DNA of 64,000 nt. Source: Physella acuta (lineage: Eukaryota; Mollusca; Gastropoda; Physidae). The stretch's first letter is position 1; each line of letters begins with the position of its first letter. The position numbers were made by a program, and so were the translations under genes. Below, one piece after another: positions 50,090 to 62,619 of this stretch. A model generated the notes under the pieces. That model saw only the letters and a program-made list of their open reading frames with translations. It did not search any database and was not told the DNA's origin. Location of the stretch: NCBI RefSeq assembly GCF_028476545.1, contig NW_026731566.1, positions 186,001 to 250,000 of the forward strand, written 5' to 3'.

Positions 50090-50687
50090 GGGGGGGTGAG
50101 GTGTGGATCTCTTTCTACCGTTCAGATTGTGCCCTTTTAAACCTGAGAAACATAAGACTGTTCTAACGTTAATTTACTCGAGAGCTGATCGAGTGATGTT
50201 TGGCTTGAGATTTTCTTAATTAAAATTAATGCTTTATTTTTTTTTTCAATACATTGTTTTAGTTTAGTGAGTTCCCAGTCTATATACAGTAACAAAATTT
50301 ACATACAAGTGATTTCTTTTTCCGCCTCAGAAATGTAATTTACAGTGTCAGTTTGTCTTGCATGTTCGTTTTAGTGTTGCGGTTTTCATCATCGGCTTGT
50401 AAGGACTGATACAGATTTACAATTTTTTTTTTAATACTTTTATTTGCAATTAAAACAAGTACATCAGCATCAAATTTTTAACATAATTTTGAACACCATA
50501 TGAAAACGAAAGGTTTTGCAAATGTACATAATGTATATTTACATGATGTCATGTATTTGATTATAAAAAAAATTGCAAAGGATGACAGTAAAAGGGGTGA
50601 AGGTCAAATGAAAGTGTCAGAAGTCTGGGTGGGGAGAGGAAAGGAAATTTTTAGTAACTTATTTCTTACTTGGGGGTTACAGTAACA
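50090..50687. other. no gene seen
   Basis: AT-rich. AATTTACAGTGTCAGTTTGT and TTCATCATCGGCTTGTAAGG at about 50336-50405 recur at 47054-47120, a dispersed repeat of unknown type. Confidence 0.5.
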
Positions 50688-52240
50688 TCTAATACTACTA
50701 AAAGTCAAGTTTGTTTACATGTTTGAATATTTATTTTTTTGTTTGTTTGTCCGATCGAAAATTGTGATATGTTCGACTCTATCTGGAGAGCTGTAAAATA
50801 GTATGTAGGTAGAGAATAATTTTTTAATGCAGACAGACTGTTAATCACAAATTTATTTAAAGACGTTAATTAATTTATTGATTTATTCATACGTAGAGTA
50901 ACCCATTTTTTAAAAAAATGTTAAAACATTGACTAAACTTTGTGGGAATAGTGACGTCACAGGTTTTTGTTTACTCTTTAGTACAATAAAATGGCGGCGT
51001 CTATCGAAGAAAATTGTGTTCCCATTCAAAAGTTTAACGCGTTCTTAATCTAATTTTCTGTCGGTCATAACTTTAACAATACGTCCGTTTGCTGTATTTA
51101 TTACGTTCCAACACTTGTATCAATTTTAAACTGTCTTTTTTCATTTAGTTTTACAATAAATTTCTCTAGATCTAAAGATCAGCTGTCGAAGGAAAGTTAT
51201 GAATCTAGCCTAGATCTAGATCTAGCCTAGATCTAGGTCACTAGACTCAATGTAAATTCTAGATCTAGACTTAATGTAAATTCTACATCTAGAATCTATT
51301 TCGGGCCTTAATACATCTAGAATCTATTTCAGGCCTTAATTATTTTATATAAATCTTTGTTTGGCTAATTTAAGATAAAATTTAATTTGAAAGTTACTAG
51401 ATTCTACTACTAGACTTAGATCTAGATCTATGCGCGGAGACTCAAAAGTATAGTATAAAAATTCATTTGTGACGTCACGAGTAAATAGCTAAGTTGGTAG
51501 CGTAGTCGGCTCTCATGCGGGTGGCACAGGTTCTAGACCAATATATCAATGATATTTTTTTTTCAATTTTTTTTTAGATGTGAATGATAAAGTTGCCTAT
51601 CTAAACTTGGCAGGATACAGGGCAGGTGAAGTAGAGTTCATCTGTTTCTTTGTCCTAAGCATATGAAAGGATAGTGTGGTCAGAGACATGCTCGGCTGGA
51701 ATCGTTTTTTAAACGATAAAAACATGTTGTCTGAGACTTGGCGGGACACTGGGCAGGTGAAGTAGAGTTGAGTAGGTCACATGTGACGTCAGTATATGAA
51801 GGGATAGTCCGAAATCGGTGTTTTCGGTGTTTTTAAAAGATAAACAACATATTTTTGAATGTGGGGTCTGTAGCGTAGCGAGGAGGGGGGGCGGGAGGGG
51901 GAGGGGAGGCGGGGAGGCGGGGGGAGGTGGAGGGGGGAAGGGGGGGGCGGGGGGGGGGACATATGTTGGGGCGCCAAAATGGTTTGGAAAAATAAATTGA
52001 AAGGTTGAGGTGGGTGCAAATCGAAAGTTTGAGTGGGGGGGGGGGGGGGTGCACATCAAAAGTTTGAGGGGGGGGGGGGGTTGCAAATCGAAATCTTGCG
52101 GGGGGGGGGGGGGGTTCAAATCGAAAAGTTTGTCCCCGGGCGCCGGGAAGGGTCGCTATGCCTCTGAGTGACAGACGTGATGTTTTTTGATGGATGACCC
52201 CCGAAACCCACAGTTATCCAACGGATGACGGGTATTCTAG
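50688..52240 (+). mobile_element. non-autonomous Helitron A
   Basis: Starts TCTAATACTACTAAAAG and ends CTAG, flanked by A at 50687 and T at 52241. This matches the Helitron rule of a 5' TC, a 3' CTAG and insertion between A and T. A terminal hairpin GTTATCC-AAC-GGATGAC lies at 52213-52229, 11 nt before the end. The interior has AATAAAATGGCGGCGTCTAT, TCTAGATCTAGATCT words, two TGACGTCA sites, and GGTGAAGTAGAGTTCATCTG (S2-related). A truncated poly-G hAT piece lies at 51869-52166. No Rep/helicase coding. Confidence 0.85.
51869..52166 (+). mobile_element. poly-G hAT-like piece inside Helitron A
   Basis: CTGTAGCGTAGCGAGG at the left, CGCTATGCCTCTG at the right, and about four GTGCAAATCGAAAGTTTG units between G runs. 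Helitron B lacks it at the equivalent site (near 59381-59400). No 8-bp duplication remains, and some Helitron sequence is missing at the left edge. Confidence 0.7.
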
Positions 52241-53233
52241 TTATAGTTAAAGATGAAAACATACCCTTAGTTAGTTTAATAACATTTATTTTTCTTAAAT
52301 CTCTCCTGTGTTTGTAATTTCACCATCAACCATCAAAGAAATTTACTATTAATATTATTATTTTAATGAAATTTCAAAAGAGTTAAATTAAATAATGTTT
52401 TTTTATATTTGTTTTATAATGAATTAAAATCAGAGTTTACGTTAACAAAAAACTGCGCGGCCATCTTGACCTCATTGCCAAGAGTTATCGCCCTGTGTTG
52501 AGTGAATATTTCTCACGATGAAATGTATAAACAAAAGGAATCTTGTATGAGCGAATGACGATGAAGCAAAAGGAATGAAAAGGAATCTGAAAATTGAGAC
52601 AGTTGTTCATGAGCTATCAAAGAATCGCTAATTAATATAAAAAGGTATTATTATAACAAAAAAAAGTTGTCATTCAATGGTTTTCTTGTTTTTTGTATTT
52701 TAGTATTCCACATTGAGGGTGTTTAAATAGGCATGAAAAGTCAATGTAATCATACACAATTTTTGAAAAAAAATCTTTTTAAAATATGGCAAACGATAAA
52801 ATTATAGTTACATTTGGAAAAATTAAAGCCGTTTTGGGAACCATCGATTACACTCAGTTTTATATATTTGTATCGAATATAAGCCATTGAAAAGCCGTTT
52901 AGAATTATTTTATCAATTCAAGTATTTTCAAAAACTGCCCTCAACCTCTCCTTGAAGTCAACTGGAATGGCCAGGGAGAGTAAAACAATAAAAGTCAGAA
53001 CAATTGTTTTCTATGATAAAAATACATAATAGTGTTCTATGGTGTATAGCGTAGTATTGTATTTATATTAAATAATATAACATTCCAAATCTCCACAACA
53101 CACTGACTCTACTAATCCAAATTAAAAATAAAAGTGTTTGCCAAATTACAATTATATTACTAGTAATTATTTCTTTGAAGATTTCTAGCCTTAATATAAC
53201 CGGAAGTGCTTTTGATACTTATTACCCAAATGT
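52241..53233. other. no gene seen
   Basis: AT-rich. No supported feature. Confidence 0.6.
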
Positions 53234-53241
53234 TATAAAAT

Positions 53242-53467
53242 CAGTGTTTCTTCCAGACTTTTTTCTCCGGGGGGGGGGGGGGGGCACTTGAAATTTTCGG
53301 GGGGGGGGGGGGGCGGTAGACTTTCTTCGGGGGGGGCGGACATTGTTAAAAGTATATATTTTCTATATAAATTATATAAATTTCATTTCGTTCGGAGGGG
53401 GGGGGGGCGGTAAAAAAATTTCGGGGGGGGCTTCGCCCCTCCGGAGAGATGCCTGGAAGAAACTCTG
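53242..53467 (+). mobile_element. non-autonomous hAT element, second family (copy F2)
   Basis: Starts CAGTGTTTCTTCCAG and ends CTGGAAGAAACTCTG. Exact 8-bp target duplication TATAAAAT at 53234-53241 and 53468-53475. The interior is G runs separated by CACTTGAAATTTTC, GGTAGACTTTCTTCGG and TATATAAATTTCATTTCGTT. Confidence 0.93.
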
Positions 53468-53599
53468 TATAAAATATTCAATTTTGGTTGACAAATATGC
53501 TTTCTGGCAACAAAAATTTTTCAAGTCTATTGCATTGTCTCTCTACACATTTTTATACATTAAAAATTTGAAGTATTCTTTTAGATCTGACGTATAGCA

Positions 53600-53800
53600 A
53601 ATGTGGGGGGGGGGGGGGGGGGGGGTAATGTTTCTCGATCTCGTCAAACTCGAAAGTGAGAACTCCAAACTTTCGTGCGGGCAACGTGTGCTCTAACACT
53701 CGACCACCCAATCATTATTACAGGCCCTACATTTTCTTTATTTTATTTTGCATTTCATTTCTTTTGCCAGTCTTTGTACCACGAGGCTTTGGTAAACTGA
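53600..53800. other. G run and unassigned sequence
   Basis: G run at 53605-53625, then AACTCGAAAGTGAGAACTCC with CGTGCGGGCAACGTG, possibly a decayed tRNA-like SINE head. Confidence 0.4.
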
Positions 53801-55062
53801 CAACCATTATCTTGTTTACATTGACAACCATTATCTTGTTTATATTGACAACCATTATCTTGTTTACATTGACAACCATTAAGGTGTTTACATTGACAAC
53901 CATTATCTTGTTTACATTGACAACCATTCCAGTGTTTACATTGACAACCATTATCTTGTTTATATTGACAACCATTAAGGTGTTTACATTGACAACCATT
54001 ATCTTGTTTATATTGACAACCATTAAGGTGTTTACATTGACAACCATTATCTTGTTTATATTGACAACCATTATCTTGTTTTACATTGACAACCATTATC
54101 TTGTTTACATTGACAACCATTATCTTGTTTACATTGACAACCATTATCTTGTTTACATTGACAACCATAATCTTGTTTACATTGACAACCATTATCTTGT
54201 TTTACATTGACAACCATTATCTTGTTTACATTGACAACCATTATCTTGTTTACATTGACAACCATTATCTTGTTTACATTGACAACCATTATCTTGTTTA
54301 CATTGACAACCATTATCTTGTTTATATTGACAACCATTATCTTGTTTACATTGACAACCATTATCTTGTTTACATTGACAACCATTATCTTGTTTACATT
54401 GACAACCATTATCTTGTTTACATTGACAACCATTATCTTGTTTACATTGACAACCATTATCTTGTTTACATTGACAACCATTATCTTGTTTACATTGACA
54501 ACCATTCCAGTGTTTACATTGACAACCATTATCTTGTTTATATTGACAACCATTAAGGTGTTTACATTGACAACCATTATCTTGTTTATATTGACAACCA
54601 TTAAGGTGTTTACATTGACAACCATTATCTTGTTTATATTGACAACCATTAAGGTGTTTACATTGACAACCATTATCTTGTTTATATTGACAACCATAAT
54701 CTTGTTTACATTGACAACCATTATCTTGTTTTACATTGACAACCATTATCTTGTTTACATTGACAACCATTATCTTGTTTACATTGACAACCATTATCTT
54801 GTTTACATTGACAACCATTATCTTGTTTACATTGACAACCATTATCTTGTTTATATTGACAACCATTATCTTGTTTACATTGACAACCATTATCTTGTTT
54901 ACATTGACAACCATTATCTTGTTTACATTGACAACCATTATCTTGTTTACATTGACAACCATTATCTTGTTTACATTGACAACCATTATCTTGTTTACAT
55001 TGACAACCATTAAGGTGTTTACATTGACAATCATTCCAGTGTTTACATTGACAACCATCCAG
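53801..55062. repeat. 24-bp minisatellite, about 52 copies, with higher-order structure
   Basis: Unit ACATTGACAACCATTATCTT plus GTTT. Main variants replace ATCTTG by AAGGTG or CCAGTG, or ACATTG by ATATTG. Two 25-bp units carry an extra T. The variant order after 54166 repeats after about 54694, a shift of roughly 528 bp (22 units). 24 is a multiple of three, so frames stay open on both strands with 8-residue repeats (TTIILFTL on +, MVVNVNKI on -). Confidence 0.96.
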
Positions 55063-55927
55063 GCAATTAAAATTGGTAACCTTCCAGGTAATTAATTAAG
55101 ATTGGCAACCATCTAGATAATTATATTGACAACCGTCTGGATAATTAAGATTTAAAACCATCTAGATAATTACAAAAGTAAACAAAATACATGAAGTCGC
55201 GACAGTTTTTTAATCCATAGGTCATTCTAACCTTAATGACCGTGAGGTTTGACATAGGCTAATCAAAACTAATCAGTTTATTTCCCACCTTTAATCACTT
55301 GGCCCGACAACCGACTCTTTTAATAAAGAATGAAAATGGTTTCATTATTACACTTCTATTTTTATGTTCAGAACTTCTCTTTGGACATTCAATAAACGAG
55401 TTACGGTAAAATGGTCATCACCGTGGGTACAAAAAGACGAGTAAGGAGTGGTCTTGAGGTTTAAATAAACGAGGGAAATTCCTTCATTATGATCATCTAA
55501 TAGGTCTTAAAAAGAAGAAACGCGTTTTGTTTTAAAACAGAAATTTTTCTAATGTATGGACGCATGCGTCGTTCAGCTAACCTTAAATGCAATCTAATTA
55601 TCATAAGGTGCATTTCAATTTTTTGCTTTAAGACAGTTCAAAAATGGAATTTTCCGTTTAGGTAGGATATTCCTGATGAATTTATCACCATGAGTTCCAG
55701 TAAAGTAGAATATAAGAAGGCAGAAACAGAAGAACAGAAGAGGTGTTCAACAACACGTTTTACACTTCAAAACTTTAGCTGGAGATGTGTGCTTTTCACA
55801 AACGTTTTCTTAGGTTGCAGTGATTGTCTGGTTATTTACCAATCGACAACCAAATAAAAATGATATTCAAATTAAATCAGCTGTCTTCCTAATTTTTTTG
55901 CAGCCATTTTCATCTTAAATTAATTGT
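55063..55927. other. no gene seen; array decays into unique sequence
   Basis: Diverged units (TTGGCAACCATCTAGATAAT) continue to about 55170, then AT-rich sequence without a feature. Confidence 0.6.
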
Positions 55928-55935
55928 ACGTGAAT

Positions 55936-57232
<1,297 letters not shown>

Positions 57233-57240
57233 ACGCGAAT

Positions 57241-57267
57241 CACTATCTATCTATCTATCTATCTATA
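57241..57267. repeat. (CTAT)n microsatellite at Helitron B 5' end
   Basis: Five or six CTAT units run directly into the Helitron start, between the hAT element and Helitron B. Confidence 0.85.
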
Positions 57268-59474
57268 TACTACTAAAACTCAAGTTTGTTTACATGAATA
57301 TTTATTTGTCTGATTGACTATTGTAAATGGTTCTACTCTATGTGGAGAGCTGTAAAATAGTATGTAGGTAGAGAATAATTTTTGTTTTCAGACAGACTGT
57401 TAATCACAAATTCATTTAAAGACGTTAATTAATTTATTGATTTATTCATAGGTAGATTAACCACATTTATTTTAAAAGATTAGAAAAACGACTAGATTCG
57501 ACGGAAGAGTGACGTCACATTTTTTGTTTACTTTTTAGTACAATAAAATGGCGGCGTCTATCGAAGAAGATTGTGTTCCCATTCCAAAGTTTAACGCGTT
57601 CTAAAGCTAATTTTCTGTCGGCTATAACTTTAACAATACGTCCGTTTTCTGTATTAAGGGGGAAGGCTCCGGTAAAAAAAAACTTTTTTAATACTCGTTA
57701 GAAAACAGTTATTTCTATACAGCTTTATTAAGATACATCCGCATATGCATTTCCACTAAAAAAAATTGGTGAAAAAATCTTGGCAACTATGACAACGGCG
57801 GCCATCTTGAAAAATTAACCCCTTCGTAGGTTTTCCACCATTCATAAAATATTACATTTTAAGCCCAATAAACAATTAATTCATAATCTTCTTCCATATT
57901 TTGGGGTAATCAGCTAAAAATTTTAAGTGCATATCTTCAAACTAATTTTTTATGAATTTTCAAAATTTGTGTCCGTTCAAAACACTTAACTTTGGGGAAT
58001 TTTGGGGCATTAAAACTAGTGTTTTGAACGGACACAAATTTTGAAAATTCATAAAAAATTAGTTTGAAGATATGCACTTAACATTTTTAGCTGATTACCC
58101 CAAAATATGGAAGAAGATTATGAATTGATTGTTTATTGGGCTTAAAATGTAATATTTTATGAATGGTGGAAAACCTACGAAGGGGTTAATTTTTCAAGAT
58201 GGCCGCCGTTGTCATAGTTACCAAGATTTTTTCACCAATTTTTTTTAGTGGAAATGCATTTGCGGATGTATCTTAATAAGCTGTATAGAAATAACTGTTT
58301 TCTAACGAGTATTAAAAAAGTTTTTTTTACCGGAGCCTTCCCCCTTAATTACGTTCCAATACTTAAAATCAATTTTCAACTGTCTTTTTCATTTAGTTTT
58401 ACGATAAATTTCTCTAGATCTACAGAAGGAAAAACATGTTGTTATGAAATCTAGATTTTAGATCTAGATCTAGATCTAGGTCACTAGACTTTACGTAAAT
58501 TCTAGATCTAGACTTAATGCAAATTCTACATCTAGAATCTATTTCAGGCCTTATTTTATATAAATCTTTGTTTAGCTTTAATGAACATCTGATTCGAGAA
58601 TACATCGGATTTATCTATCTAGGTTCTAGAGCTAGATATAGTAGAATTACTCGCTTTATTGGAGGCGTGGTCGGTTGCTAACAACAATGGCGTCCGGACC
58701 GGACGCATGACTTCCGACTATTTTTAGGCTATGTTTACCACGAGCAAAATGGCGGGTTTTCACGTTATATAAACATGCTAAACGAGTCGTAGAATCTAGA
58801 TCTAGATAATTCTATCTAGATCTAGATAATTTCAAACCTTCATTAATTTGTATAAATCTTTGTTTGGCTAATTTAAGATAAAATTTAATTTGAAAGTTAC
58901 TACTACTAGACTTAGATCTAGATCTATGCGCGTATATCAAGTTGCATAAGGAGACTCCAAGTATTAAACTATAGTATAAAAAAACATCAGTGACGTCACG
59001 AGTTATATAGCTAAGTTGTTAGTGTAATCGGCTTTCATGCGGGTGGCACGTCAATGTTAAATATTTTTTTTTTCAATTTTTTATTATTTTTTAGATGTGA
59101 ATGATAAAGTTGCCTATCTGAACTTGGCGGGATACAGGGCAGGTGAAGTTCATCTGTTTCTTTGTCCTAAGCATATGAAGGGATAGTGTGGTCAGAAACA
59201 TGCTCGGCTGGAATAGTTTTTTTAAACGATAAAAACATGTTGTCTGAGACTTGGCGGGACACTGGGCAGGTGAAGTAGTGTTGAGTAGGTCACCTGTGAC
59301 GTCAGTATATGAAGGGATAGTCCAAAATCGGTGTTTTCTGTGTTTTTAAAAGATAAAAAACATCTTTTTGAATTTGGGGTCTGGTTTTTTGTGACGGTAA
59401 GTGACAGACGTGATATTTTTTTATGGATGACCCCCCGAAACCCACAGTTATCCAAGGGATGACGGGTAGTCTAG
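57262..59474 (+). mobile_element. non-autonomous Helitron B, interrupted by a foldback
   Basis: Starts TCTATATACTACTAAAAC after an A and ends GGGTAGTCTAG before a T. Terminal hairpin GTTATCC-AAG-GGATGAC at 59447-59463. The interior is collinear with Helitron A, including AATAAAATGGCGGCGTCTAT, TAGATCTAGA words and two TGACGTCA sites. A 687-bp foldback sits at 57658-58344. Confidence 0.87.
57658..58344. mobile_element. foldback element with TTAA target duplication (piggyBac-like MITE)
   Basis: Arms of about 330 bp, near-perfect reverse complements, around a roughly 30-bp centre near 57990-58018. Ends GGGGGAAGGCTCCGGTAAAA and its complement. TTAA at 57654-57657 and 58345-58348. Helitron A at the same site reads CTGTATTTATTACG, matching CTGTATTAATTACG with the insert and one TTAA removed, with one substitution. 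TTAA fits piggyBac. A plain TA duplication (Tc1/mariner) also fits. Confidence 0.85.
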
Positions 59475-60345
59475 TATACTACTAAAACTCAAGTTTGTTT
59501 ACATGAATATTTATTTGTCTGATTGACAATTGTAAATGGTTCTACTCTATGTGGAGAGCTGTAAAATAGTATGTAGGTAGAGAATTTTTTTTTTTTTCAG
59601 ACAGACTGTTAATCACAAATTTATTTAAAGACGTTAATTAATTTATTGATTTATTCATAGGTAGATTAACCACAATAATATTAAAGTTTTAGAACAATGG
59701 CTTAACTTTGACTGAATAGTGACGTTTGATAACTCATTTTTTTGTTTGTTTGTTTTTCTGATTTATTATTGGGGAGAATCTGCATTATGTGTAGAGCTGT
59801 AAACTAGAATTTTGGGTGGTAAATATTGTTCCTTCTTAAACACACTGTTAATTACAAACTAATTTAAAGCCGTTTATTAATTTATTGATATATTCTTAGG
59901 TAGATTAACCACATTAATTATAAAAGTTTAGAACAATGAATTTAGTAATAGTAAAAAGATTTTTTTTCTTTTTACAACAATGTTTTCAATTATTTTTTTC
60001 TTAAAGCCTACATGTGAATGAAAGGTTGACTATCAGAACCTCGCGGGGCACTGGGCAGGTGAAGTAGAGTTGACCTGTTTCTATGTTCTCAGCATATGAA
60101 GTGATAGTGTGGTCAGAGCCATGCTCGGCCGGAATCGTTTTTTTTTTTAAAACTCAAACATGTCTGAGGCTTGGCGGGACACTGGGCAGGTGAAGTAGAG
60201 TTTAGTAGAGTTTTTAAAATATAAAAAACGTCTTTTTGAATGTGGGGTCTGGTTATTTTGGGATGATAAGTGCTGACAGACGTGATGTCATTTATGGATG
60301 ACCCCCGAAACACACAGTTATCTAGCTAGATAACGGGTAGTCTAG
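59475..60345 (+). mobile_element. non-autonomous Helitron C, chimeric
   Basis: Begins TATACTACTAAAACTCAAG directly after the CTAG of Helitron B and ends GGGTAGTCTAG before T. Terminal hairpin is the perfect 18-bp palindrome GTTATCTAGCTAGATAAC (60317-60334). After about 59720 a second, more diverged copy of the 5' region starts (AATCTGCATTATGTGTAGAG near 59776), so it looks like two Helitron pieces joined. Confidence 0.82.
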
Positions 60346-60807
60346 TGTTTATTTAAAAGTTAGACTCTCGACAAATAAATAAACCAATTTGACACAAATC
60401 AAGAAAAAAGAAAACATGGCTAAAACAACAAATATAATTTTCCAATGACAGTGTTATGTTGAGTCTACAAACGTATTTATATTTATGTTGCTGTATAAAC
60501 GTTAAAATAACAGATTACGGTAAACTAATGGCATGAATACCGGAAACTGTTTTGTGTATTTAGCGACATCCAGTTTCCGGCCTAGACAGAGACATCGCAA
60601 AAAAAGGGGGGGGGGGGAGTGACAAACCAAATTGACGATCCTGATAAAGGTAGTTGAGGGGGGCGTATGACACCATGACGTAAACTTGTGAACTAGTGAG
60701 TCCATCAAAAACCGAGGTAACGGTGATACCACTTGTAGTAATTTATTATGAAAACAATGCTTTTTCCACTTGAATTGATAGGTGGATTAATGTGTGCACT
60801 AATTGTG
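60346..60807. other. no gene seen; GTGACACC-family fragment
   Basis: 60605-60700 has a G run, AGTGACAAACC and TATGACACCATGACGTAAAC, matching the interior of hAT copy G2 near 56150. Ends are missing. Confidence 0.55.
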
Positions 60808-60955
60808 GGTCGACGTATTCGGGTCAGTATAGCTTATGGTTGCTTAAGCGAAAAGTCCAGAGTTCGAGCAGCCTGGCAGATGAGGCTCGATATCTGGGGA
60901 CAGCAAATTAGCTAGGAGAGAAAACGCCAAAATCAAACAACCGCGTTGTTATTAG
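60808..60955 (+). mobile_element. SINE family S1, 5' portion
   Basis: Head GCTTATGGTTGCTTAAGCGA, CAGAGTTCGAGCAGCCTGGC (B box), GATGAGGCTCGATATCTGGG, GCTAGGAGAGAAAACGCCAA and AATCAAACAACCGCG, then stops before the usual tail. Confidence 0.72.
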
Positions 60956-61271
60956 ATAAAAGGGAACTTTATGTCAAGCTCATTGAAAAACTGAGACGAA
61001 AAGATATATGACATTCTATGATTAGGGAAAAAATAAAATGTACTTTGGCGAATAAATGAACATGTTTTTAGATGTGTTTCTATGGCAGTTGTCAGACACT
61101 AGGTAAAGTAACTGTCAGACACGGAGTTAAGTGGCTGTGTCAAACACTAGGTTAAGTAACTGTGTCGGGTTAGGGCTAGGTTTTGTGAACGGTTGGGAAT
61201 AAGTTATGCGAAAAAAAGCAGAGTTTAATTAAACACAAAGAATAAGATGAACAGTTTTAACGGTTTTTTTT
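60956..61271. other. no gene seen; short GTCAGACACTAGG repeats
   Basis: Three or four decayed units of GTGTCAAACACTAGGTTAAG at 61090-61165. Confidence 0.6.
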
Positions 61272-61745
61272 ACTTTCTCGTATACAGAGTATAGAATAGG
61301 TATTGAAATCGAGCACAAAATCACATGACATTTTGACAGTTTTCACCGTTTTACACCTCAGTATTTATCGGGCAAAAATTTCAAATCTAGTTTTATCAAA
61401 ATTTCGGCGTTTTACGCGTAATCGAGTTGGGAAAACTGGGCATTGCAATTCTGTCCATGCTTCTGTGAACACGATAACTTGAGTATCGTTACAGCTAAAG
61501 ACATTTTAAATATAAGTATTATATCAAATTTGTAGTTTTGTATCAACTTTTCAGCAATTTCCGGTAACCGGAAGTGGAATTTATTCTACTTTCGGTTTTT
61601 CAAAAGCCTATAACTTGAGTACTGTTTCTGAAAGATAGATGGAATTTTATATATAAGTAAAAGATTTAATTCTTAGTTTTCTGTCAGATTTGGAGTAATT
61701 TCCGGTGACCGTACTTTACGTTATTTCCGATTTCTTAAAAACGCT
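61272..61745 (-). mobile_element. TIR element, copy 4 (minus strand, truncated)
   Basis: Starts ACTTTCTCGTATACAGAGTA (complement of the right end of copy 1), then TTTCCGGTAACCGGAAGTGG, TTTCAAAAGCCTATAACTTG and TTTCCGATTTCTTAAAAACG. The opposite terminus is missing. Confidence 0.75.
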
Positions 61746-62044
61746 CCTAATTTTCTCACTCCCCTCCTTTAAAAAAATCTCAATCTCAAAACCAAGTTCG
61801 AGCCAACCTATTCTGCATTTCACCCAATACGTTGTATTTCAAACATTTTTTTATCATTAAAACGTTAATAATTAACATTTAAAGCAAATGTTTCAATTAA
61901 TACGAAAGTTAAAGTGAAATGGAACGACAAAGTAACTAATGATACGAGAGAAAGGAATTTCCTTTCTTCATTAGTTAAGATAATTAAAACATAAAAAAAT
62001 ATAGAATTTGTTAACATTTCGTTTAAAGTAGTAAGGCAAGCATT
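61746..62044. other. no gene seen
   Basis: AT-rich. Confidence 0.6.
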
Positions 62045-62052
62045 AAAGTAAT

Positions 62053-62253
62053 CAGTGTTTCTTCCAGACTTTTTTTTCTCCCGGGGTGCACTTGAAATTT
62101 TTTTTGGGGGGGGGGGGGCGGTAGACTTTCTTCGGGGGTGCGGACACTGTTAAAAGTATATATTTTCTATATAAACTATATAAATTTCATTTCGTTCGGG
62201 GGGGGGGGGGGCGGTGAAAAATTTTCGCAAAGAGATGCCTGGAAGAAACTCTG
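62053..62253 (+). mobile_element. non-autonomous hAT element, second family (copy F3)
   Basis: Starts CAGTGTTTCTTCCAG and ends CTGGAAGAAACTCTG. Exact 8-bp duplication AAAGTAAT at 62045-62052 and 62254-62261. Interior as in 53242-53467 but with shorter G runs. Confidence 0.93.
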
Positions 62254-62395
62254 AAAGTAATGCAAGAGCCTTTTAGCGTAAGTGTTATTTTCACCTGAAC
62301 CTTGAGGGTAAATAGCTCGCACACCTTTTATTTTTTATACTGTTTTTACTCTTTATGCTTTTACATTGTTACGCGAATTGTAGATTTGCTAATCT

Positions 62396-62396
<1 letters not shown>

Positions 62397-62481
<85 letters not shown>
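62397..62481. repeat. (TA)n microsatellite
   Basis: About 42 TA units. Confidence 0.95.
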
Positions 62482-62483
<2 letters not shown>

Positions 62484-62619
62484 ATTATGGTTTGAATCTC
62501 CACTTTTAGGTATTTTAGGTCCAGTTTTTGATATATCATTTCCAGTGTTTTGTAATGTATGTCCATGTTTGACCTATGTAATGCTGGCGTATTTTTAACT
62601 TAATTTCTATTCTAATGTC

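Noticed and set aside
51709-52119. Proline-rich minus-strand frames (also at 12535, 13893, 37316)
   Set aside because: Translations of G runs in the small hAT elements.
53656-55095. Long hydrophobic frames with TTIILFTL or MVVNVNKI repeats, resembling a membrane protein
   Set aside because: The unit is 24 bp, a multiple of three without stops on either strand, so openness is automatic. Hydrophobicity follows from base composition.
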